From JAGTVB01 sp964624765 (GTDB lineage: Bacteria > Pseudomonadota > Gammaproteobacteria > HK1), in NCBI GenBank assembly GCA_964624765.1, contig CAZUZO010000063.1:1-18167 (forward strand): 18,167 bases of DNA, written 5' to 3'. The translations under genes were made by a program, and so were the position numbers. This document shows positions 13,899 through 18,167 of this stretch, in pieces; the stretch's first letter is position 1, and every line of letters starts with the position of its first letter. The notes under the pieces are model-generated. The model searched no databases, was not told the origin of the DNA, and worked only from the letters and a program-made list of their open reading frames with translations.

Positions 13899-14405
13899 AT
13901 GCCGATCTACGAATTCTATTGCGTCGATTGCCATACGATTTTCAACTTCTTTTCTCGACGCATCAATACTGAGAAGAGACCCAATTGCCCCAAATGCGGC
14001 CGACCGGACCTCGAACGGCGCCTGTCCTTGTTTGCAATCTCCAAGGGGCGAAAGGAAAATGAGGATGGCCCTATCGGGGATATCGATGAGCAAAAATTGG
14101 AACGCATGATGGCATCGATGGCTTCCGAGATCGAAGGCGCTGATGAGGATGATCCGAGGCAAGCGGCGCGCGTCATGCGCAAGCTCTTCGATGCAGCAGG
14201 GCTGCCCATGGGACCCCATATGGAAGAAGCTATGCACCGGATGGAGGCGGGAGAGGATCCGGACAAGATCGAAGAAGAATTGGGCGATGTTCTGCAACAA
14301 GAAGATCCGTTGGTTGCCGGCGGCAAGCGTGCCACGTCCCACCTGAAAGCGCTGCGGCGCGAGTTGCTGCCACCAAAGCAGGACGAGACGTTGTACGACT
14401 TGTAG
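13899..14405 (+). CDS. FmdB-family zinc ribbon protein
   Basis: A 168-residue soluble protein. The N-terminal zinc ribbon has Cys8-x2-Cys11 and Cys30-x2-Cys33 (MPIYEFYCVDCHTIF and NCPKCGRPDLERRL), as in the FmdB regulatory-protein family. The rest is acidic and helical, with KLERMMASMASEIEG, a segment rich in Met and Glu (VMRKLFDAAGLPMGPHMEEA) and an EELGDVL repeat-like stretch. It is much longer than minimal FmdB proteins (about 70-110 residues). The family name comes from a putative regulator in methylotrophs and the true role is unknown. The ribosome binding site AGGAGG (13882-13887) is part of a long inverted repeat, suggesting translational or transcriptional control. A terminator follows at 14419. 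Confidence 0.8.
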   Translation: MPIYEFYCVDCHTIFNFFSRRINTEKRPNCPKCGRPDLERRLSLFAISKGRKENEDGPIGDIDEQKLERMMASMASEIEGADEDDPRQAARVMRKLFDAAGLPMGPHMEEAMHRMEAGEDPDKIEEELGDVLQQEDPLVAGGKRATSHLKALRRELLPPKQDETLYDL

Positions 14406-14418
14406 CCGTCAATGGGTT

Positions 14419-14447
14419 AAGCTGGGCCGACGGCCCATGGCTTTTTG
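14419..14447 (+). terminator. intrinsic terminator after the FmdB-like gene
   Basis: TGGGCC pairs with GGCCCA around a GAC loop. Outer AGC/GCT pairing follows past a two-base bulge, and the stem runs directly into TTTTT (14442-14446). It lies 14 bases after the stop codon. Confidence 0.7.
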
Positions 14448-14661
14448 TATTGCCAGGGTTGTTGCTTGGAGCGCAACATCGGCGCCTAAGCCTCCGGTAA
14501 TCGAGCCCCTCGCGTTTATAACAGCTTCTTAAGCCGAGAGGTAGTTTGTAGGGTGGTCGGCGATCGGCGTGCGCGGCAGGTACGGAGCGGCGCTTGAGCG
14601 TTCACTTCGGCCGGTTGCGGCGCTGTTTCCGGCCACACGAGCAGGTATGTCACCGTCAAGG

Positions 14662-14991
14662 ATGAGCTATGTTTATCTCGCCATGGCGATCCTCGCGGAG
14701 GTCACCGCGACCAGCCTATTGAAGGCGTCCGAAGAGTTTACCCGACCCCTGCCGAGCTTGATGGTTATCCTCGGCTACGGTTTGGCGTTCTACCTTTTGA
14801 CCCTGGTGTTACGCACGATTCCCGTCGGCGTGGCCTATGCCTTGTGGTCGGGCCTCGGGATGGTATTGGTCACCGTTGCTGGGGCGGTCTTCTACAAACA
14901 GCTACCTGATTGGGCTGCGGTTGTGGGCATTGCCCTGATCGTCTTGGGGGTGGTGATCATCCATGTGTTCTCACGCACGGTCGGCCAATGA
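14662..14991 (+). CDS. emrE: Small multidrug resistance (SMR) transporter, EmrE-like
   Basis: A 109-residue, four-helix membrane protein. It begins MSYVYLAMAILAEVTATSLL, with Glu13 corresponding to the proton- and drug-binding Glu14 of EmrE, and continues KASEEFTRPLPS. The GVAYALWSGLGMVLV segment contains the conserved Trp of the binding pocket, and it ends GVVIIHVFSR. Members work as antiparallel dimers, exchanging protons for quaternary ammonium or other cationic compounds. ATG 14662 gives a family-length protein. An in-frame ATG at 14647 has a slightly better-placed purine stretch (GAGCAGG) and would add five residues. Substrate range cannot be read from the sequence. It appears monocistronic. 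Confidence 0.9.
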   Translation: MSYVYLAMAILAEVTATSLLKASEEFTRPLPSLMVILGYGLAFYLLTLVLRTIPVGVAYALWSGLGMVLVTVAGAVFYKQLPDWAAVVGIALIVLGVVIIHVFSRTVGQ

Positions 14992-15047
14992 GACGGCTCT
15001 CGCGACAACTATTCACTGAGGTGGGGCTGGCCGAGCGGGCCGTTGGG

Positions 15048-15242
15048 GCGCTTGTCATCGCGTCGGTTCCCCGTCTTCATGTACTTGCTTGTACACTGTA
15101 CACTTCGGTGGCTACTCGCCCCATTCCTGGGACTCACCCCTTCGGGGCCCGCTTGGCGCTATTCAAAGTCGTTCCAGACGATGTGGTCTCCCCGCTGTGC
15201 GCCTTGCGGCTGCGGCGCTCGTGACGTGTCAATAACAGCTTC
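15048..15242. repeat. family B element, diverged copy lacking a clear left end
   Basis: From about 15048 the sequence follows the complete family B element at 16553 throughout. Shared blocks include CATGTACTT, CTTGTACACT, TACTCGCCCCAT, CCCCTTCGGGGCC, GGCGCTCGTGAC and the end ACAGCTTC (15235-15242). The left inverted end is not recognisable. The right flank is TAA rather than TCA. Confidence 0.7.
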
Positions 15243-15302
15243 TAAGGAGGGAACAGAAGCCCACGTTGCTGGCCACGCCCGATGGGACATCGATGATACA
15301 TA

Positions 15303-15383
15303 GCCTATCGACTTGATAGGTCTTTCGGCTTGGCGCCGTCCGCCTGGCTCTCGGCCTGCTCGCGACGGTTTTTTTACAGGCTC
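15303..15383. repeat. family A element, 5'-truncated copy
   Basis: The sequence matches the right half of family A (GCCTATC, CTTGATA, TTTCGGCTTGGCGCCGTCCG, CCTGGCTCTCGG, CGCGACGGTTTTTT). The left half is missing and the right terminus is degraded (ACAGGCTC instead of ACAACCTC). It lies 60 bases after the diverged family B copy, the reverse order of the A-B pair at 16409-16769. Confidence 0.75.
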
Positions 15384-15437
15384 TGAGCCGAGGGCTGTTG
15401 GCATGGATCCCTAAGCGGTGGTGGCAAGGAGAGACTG

Positions 15438-16304
15438 TTGAGACGAGGGCAAAATTCCAACCTTGCTGAATCAGCTCTCGACTCCATGTCGGCGCCAAAG
15501 CCCGCGCAGCCGGGGTTCGGCGGGCGTGGTGGGGCGAAGCGGCGCTTTCTGTTGCCCAAGGAGCATGGCGCGTACGCAGAGCTTGGTTTTCCCTTGCTCA
15601 CGGTGCTGTTACTCGGAGTACCGGGGCTAGGCACCGTAGCTCTGTCGTTAGCCGTGGTGTGCCTATTTCTCATGCATGAGCCCGCTCTCGTGCTGCTGGG
15701 CCATCGAGGAACCCGGCTACAACGGGAAGCCGGTGGTTTGGCGATGCGTCTCGTTTCGGCGCTTGCACTGGCTGGCCTCGGTTTCGGTTGTGCCGGGCTA
15801 TGGCTGTCCCCCTGGTCGGCCCTCTGGGGGGCTTTAGTTCCCATTGCATTTGTCATTGCGTTGCTGCCGATGACAGCGACCCGGCGTGAAAAAACCCTTC
15901 CCGGGGAGCTGCTGGCTGCGGCAGCGCTGGTGGCAGGCAGTGTGCCCGTCGCGCTTTCGGCATCGATCACAGTCCCAGCCACTGCGACGGTCAGTATCGT
16001 TTGGGGAGTAACGTTTGCGCTCGGCACGCTGGCCGTGCGTTTGACGGTGATGAGTGCAAAAGCAGCCACCGCCTCGTTGCGGACCGTCACCTTACTTCTG
16101 ACTCTCGGCACGGTGCTGGCGGCGGTGTGGCTCTCGACGCTCCCTGAACCGCCTAGCCGGGCGGCGCTTGCAGTGCTTCCTGGAGCCATCCTGGCTCTCG
16201 CTCTCACCCTGTTTCGAATACCGCCTCGGCGATTACGCATCGTCGGCTGGTCCATTGCCGTGAGCAACCTGATGACGCTAGCGCTTTTGCTCCTGTTGTT
16301 GTGA
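15438..16304 (+). CDS. YwiC-like family membrane protein
   Basis: A 288-residue polytopic membrane protein. The signature LLPKEHGAYAELGFPLLTVL (about residues 38-57) is the conserved N-terminal PKEHGAW-type motif of the YwiC-like family, whose biochemical role is unknown. The remainder is a succession of hydrophobic helices with the basic loops RGTRLQREAGG, TATRREKTLPG and RIPPRRLR, consistent with about eight to ten membrane segments. The preferred start is TTG at 15438, because AAGGAG (15426-15431) lies 6 bases upstream. The first ATG in frame is at 15486 and has no ribosome binding site, so the first 16 residues are uncertain. It stands alone between repeat clusters. Confidence 0.78.
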   Translation: MRRGQNSNLAESALDSMSAPKPAQPGFGGRGGAKRRFLLPKEHGAYAELGFPLLTVLLLGVPGLGTVALSLAVVCLFLMHEPALVLLGHRGTRLQREAGGLAMRLVSALALAGLGFGCAGLWLSPWSALWGALVPIAFVIALLPMTATRREKTLPGELLAAAALVAGSVPVALSASITVPATATVSIVWGVTFALGTLAVRLTVMSAKAATASLRTVTLLLTLGTVLAAVWLSTLPEPPSRAALAVLPGAILALALTLFRIPPRRLRIVGWSIAVSNLMTLALLLLLL

Positions 16305-16408
16305 TGGTGAGCACTGTGGCTACACTTTGCTGTGGGCCCTTGCGCCGATGGTTTGGCTGACAGTCGATGGTAGCGCTTCACCTTGTCGGGGGAGGTTGAC
16401 GAGCCTCA

Positions 16409-16549
16409 AAGGTTGTGAAAAGACCTGCTACACAACCCGTTAGCGGCGTTGGGCGGTGCTCGTTCCTCGCCTATCAACTTGATATGTCTCTCGGCTTGGC
16501 GCCGTCTGCCTGGCTCTCGGGTCGATCGCGACGGTTTTTCCACAACCTC
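16409..16549. repeat. family A terminal-inverted-repeat element, copy 4 (complete)
   Basis: A 141-bp copy with slightly mismatched ends: AAGGTTGTGAAAAGACC at the left and the reverse complement of GAGGTTGTGGAAAAACC at the right. It is flanked by TCA at 16406-16408 and by TCA at 16550-16552. The second TCA is also the left flank of the adjoining family B element. Confidence 0.85.
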
Positions 16550-16552
16550 TCA

Positions 16553-16769
16553 GAAGCTGTTTTAAAAACTACTGCGCTTGCCATAGCTGCGTTGCACAGC
16601 GGCTCGCAATCCTCATGTACTCCCTTGTACACTCCGGTTGTTACTCGCCCCATCCTTGGGGCTCGCCCCTTCGGGGCCAGCTTCCAGCTGTTCAAAATCG
16701 TTCCGGACGATTTTGTCGCCACCGTGCGCCTTGCTCTGTCGGCGCTCGTGACATTTTTAAAACAGCTTC
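16553..16769. repeat. family B terminal-inverted-repeat element (complete)
   Basis: A 217-bp element with perfect 16-base inverted ends, GAAGCTGTTTTAAAAA (16553-16568) and its reverse complement (16754-16769). It is flanked on both sides by TCA (16550-16552 and 16770-16772). The interior contains CCCCTTCGGGGCC and other short palindromes and no gene. The ends (GAAGCTGT) resemble the family A ends (GAGGTTGT), and the flanks are the same, so both families may be moved by one enzyme. The right TCA is the TGA stop of the minus-strand gene at 16770-17015. Confidence 0.82.
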
Positions 16770-17015
16770 TCAGTCAATGCACATGTCTGGCTGTTTTGCT
16801 TCACCGAGAGAAGTGTTCGGATGTAACTGCATGTTGAGCCCGCGCAAGGCTGCCCCATACATGCGCACCCCTTCCGATCCGTGCAAGGAGCGGATACAGG
16901 CTATGCGTTCGTCCTCCGTAACGACACACCCAAAACGGTGTATTTCGTCCCGGATGGAATAAGGCCAAAGCTCGAATAGGATATCCTGTAGCGCCGCAAA
17001 CGCCGTGGTATTCAT
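16770..17015 (-). CDS. hypothetical protein (81 residues)
   Basis: An 81-residue soluble protein, MNTTAFAALQDILFELWPYS onward. Its composition is plausible (amphipathic N-terminal helix, DEIHRFGCVVTEDERIACIR core), but I recognise no family. The ATG at 17015 is preceded in frame by a TAA six codons upstream, so the start is bounded; the ribosome binding site is weak (GCAGG). The TGA stop is exactly the TCA flank of the family B element, so the element sits directly behind the gene. The original C-terminus may be intact, since the flank itself supplies the stop. It is transcribed divergently from dciA. Confidence 0.45.
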   Translation of the reverse strand: MNTTAFAALQDILFELWPYSIRDEIHRFGCVVTEDERIACIRSLHGSEGVRMYGAALRGLNMQLHPNTSLGEAKQPDMCID

Positions 17016-17214
17016 GATATGTCGCCTGCTTTAACATCCGCCCTTGGAAAAATCTAGCAAACCCAGGATGGGTCGCATTGTGACCGGCAAGGCAAGCTAA
17101 CGATTTTTCAGAGCCTTTACTCGGCTTCGGCGACAGCTTGCCGAGGGACCTTATCCTTGTGTAGGGTGAAGAGGAACACGGCGAGATTTCCAAGATGTCC
17201 TGGAGGGGGCTTGC
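17016..17214. other. divergent intergenic region with a hairpin upstream of dciA
   Basis: The region between the minus-strand hypothetical gene and dciA contains the inverted repeat CTCGGC/GCCGAG (17120-17125 and 17140-17145). I see no confident promoter. Confidence 0.35.
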
Positions 17215-17646
17215 ATGTTGGATGAAAAGACTTTAAGTCGTGACGGTGTGCTCAGGCATCTGTTGGCTCAGGCGAGGCGAATTGAAACGCTGGACGAGCT
17301 TCTAAAGAAGTGCCTCGAGCCGCCTCTGCACCATCATTGCCAGGTCGCTAATCTGACCTCAACTACCTTAGTGCTGCACGTGCATTCACCAACCTGGGCG
17401 ACTCGTCTTCGCTATATCGTTCCGGACGTTCTCGCGTGCTTAATGAAATCTTGCGCACTGCCTGCCCGGTGCCAAGTCCAATTGCGCGTGAGGCCTCTGG
17501 TGGTGGGTGTTGTAGAGCCGTCTGTCAAACGACCTTTGCGCTTGTCATCGAGGTCGGCAGCCGTGATTCGGGACGTGGCGCTTTCGATCGAGAATCCGGA
17601 GCTTAAGCGCGCCTTGCTCAGGGTGTCGCGCCATGGGTGTGAGTGA
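17215..17646 (+). CDS. dciA: DUF721 (DciA-like) protein
   Basis: A 143-residue protein whose N-terminal 100 residues show the DUF721 pattern. It has a helical start (LLAQARRIETLDELLKKCLE), a central HCQVANLTSTTLVLHVHSPT strand region, and WATRLRYIVPDVLACLMKSC. The H-S-P-x-W-A-T-R-L-R segment is characteristic. DciA is the replicative helicase operator/loader found in bacteria that lack DnaC, acting with DnaB at replication initiation; the KH-like fold binds the helicase. The C-terminal 40 residues are basic and less conserved. GGAGGGGG (17202-17209) lies 5 bases before ATG 17215. In many gammaproteobacteria this gene lies near lpxC and secA; neither is visible here. Confidence 0.75.
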   Translation: MLDEKTLSRDGVLRHLLAQARRIETLDELLKKCLEPPLHHHCQVANLTSTTLVLHVHSPTWATRLRYIVPDVLACLMKSCALPARCQVQLRVRPLVVGVVEPSVKRPLRLSSRSAAVIRDVALSIENPELKRALLRVSRHGCE

Positions 17647-17773
17647 GTGATCGCAGGGAAGTCCCTCACGATGTTGCCGGTGCCAGCGAGGCAGGGTGCC
17701 CGACGGGGATCTTATCGTCTAGAATGAGTTTGCAAAGCGACGATCTGCCCCCGAACGGACGAGTCTCAGGTGA

Positions 17774-17826
17774 GAAGCTGTCTTAAGAATGTCACGAGCG
17801 CCGGCAGAGCAAGGTGCACGGTGGCG
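17774..17826 (-). repeat. family B element fragment, inverted orientation
   Basis: The reverse complement matches the right-hand 53 bases of the family B element, including GGCGCTCGTGACAT and CCACCGTGC, with GAAGCTGTCTTAAG as the end. The outer flank is TGA (17771-17773), which is TCA on the element's strand. Similarity stops abruptly at 17826, three bases before the stop codon of the minus-strand gene. Confidence 0.75.
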
Positions 17827-17828
17827 TT

Positions 17829-18047
17829 TTACGCCGCGAGGGACCGAATGCAACGCCTGAGTTCAGGCTTCGACTGTGCCGCAGTGCCCGGTAGGCGGTA
17901 GATCCCCCGATCGTTCCAAATTTCCGCATAGCCTCCAGCCGAAAAGAACATCTCCGATGATTCGTCTAGCCATCGGTCAAATGCTCGTTCCCACACGGCA
18001 TAGGTTACCACGTGCTCACCCAACGCATCGTATAGCTTTACCCTCAT
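17829..18047 (-). CDS. hypothetical protein (72 residues)
   Basis: A 72-residue soluble protein (MRVKLYDALGEHVVTYAVWE onward) with aromatic-rich segments MFFSAGGYAEIWNDRGIYRL and a basic C-terminus. On the minus strand AAGGAGG (18058-18064) precedes the ATG at 18047 by 10 bases, so translation is credible. I recognise no family. The family B fragment ends two bases beyond its stop codon, again placing a repeat directly at the 3' end of a minus-strand gene. Confidence 0.55.
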   Translation of the reverse strand: MRVKLYDALGEHVVTYAVWERAFDRWLDESSEMFFSAGGYAEIWNDRGIYRLPGTAAQSKPELRRCIRSLAA

Positions 18048-18167
18048 CGGTTAGCGGCCTCCTTTCCCTAGGTAATGTGACAAGTTTCCTCTCCAGCAAG
18101 TGGGGGAGGTGTGGAGCGGTTATTGCCCAGCGGGCTTTTCTAGGACGACTTGACGGAAGCTTCCTAT

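Larger units (their letters stand above)
14992..15437. other. 446-bp repeat-rich intergenic region
   Basis: This holds the diverged family B copy (15048-15242) and the truncated family A copy (15303-15383). The remaining bases show no gene. Open frames here are produced by the repeats. Confidence 0.6.

Noticed and set aside
15374..16381. 335-codon open frame antisense to the YwiC-like gene
   Set aside because: The Ser/Arg/Thr/Pro-rich product has no motif, while the sense strand has the PKEHGA signature and membrane helices.
18125..18139. Terminator-like GCCC-AGC-GGGC-TTTT near the right edge
   Set aside because: The stem is only four base pairs and the gene it would serve is not visible.
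1..18167. tRNA, rRNA, CRISPR array or prophage genes
   Set aside because: No cloverleaf-like conserved segments, rRNA cores, regularly spaced repeats or phage structural genes were seen on either strand.

Overview
This window looks like chromosomal DNA of a moderately GC-rich gammaproteobacterium. The evidence is a class III (PhaE/PhaC) polyhydroxyalkanoate synthase of the Allochromatium type, a DUF3301 protein, an FmdB-type zinc ribbon protein and a DUF721/DciA protein. A PHA-accumulating relative of the Chromatiales or of the glycogen-accumulating 'Competibacter' group would fit, but that placement is inference. I see no tRNA, rRNA, CRISPR array, phage gene or transposase gene.

Layout. Positions 1-124 hold the 3' end of an unidentified gene. 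Positions 125-739 are a long leader with a near-consensus sigma70 promoter (449-477) ahead of phaE (740) and phaC (1958). After a 588-bp gap carrying a MITE-like repeat come two consecutive biotin-dependent, membrane-bound acyl-CoA decarboxylase modules of the sodium-pumping methylmalonyl-CoA decarboxylase type. Each has the order carboxyltransferase (A), small membrane subunit (D), biotin carrier (C), ion-pumping beta subunit (B). Module 1 spans 3644-7609 and module 2 spans 8495-12169. A vicinal-oxygen-chelate protein resembling methylmalonyl-CoA epimerase (7763-8230) sits between them, and a small two-helix membrane protein (12172) follows module 2. No biotin carboxylase gene is present, which favours decarboxylation over ATP-dependent carboxylation.

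The likely theme of 0.7-12.4 kb is C3/C5 acyl-CoA metabolism feeding PHA: methylmalonyl-CoA epimers are interconverted and decarboxylated to propionyl-CoA with ion export, and propionyl-CoA-derived 3-hydroxyacyl-CoA can be polymerised by PhaEC. Module 1 has canonical catalytic residues. Module 2 is strongly diverged in its beta subunit (loss of the IQPP segment, an Arg-to-Lys change in the C-terminal motif), so its substrate or coupling ion is open.

The right third (12.4-18.2 kb) is a loose collection: a two-helix membrane protein, DUF3301, FmdB-like zinc ribbon, SMR (EmrE-like) transporter, YwiC-like membrane protein, DciA/DUF721 and small hypotheticals. It is interspersed with two families of short terminal-inverted-repeat elements: family A, about 140 bp, and family B, about 217 bp. 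Three of the four complete elements are flanked on both sides by TCA. One A and one B element are joined through a shared TCA. In two places this TCA is the TGA stop codon of the adjacent minus-strand gene. This repeat system is the most unusual non-coding feature of the window.
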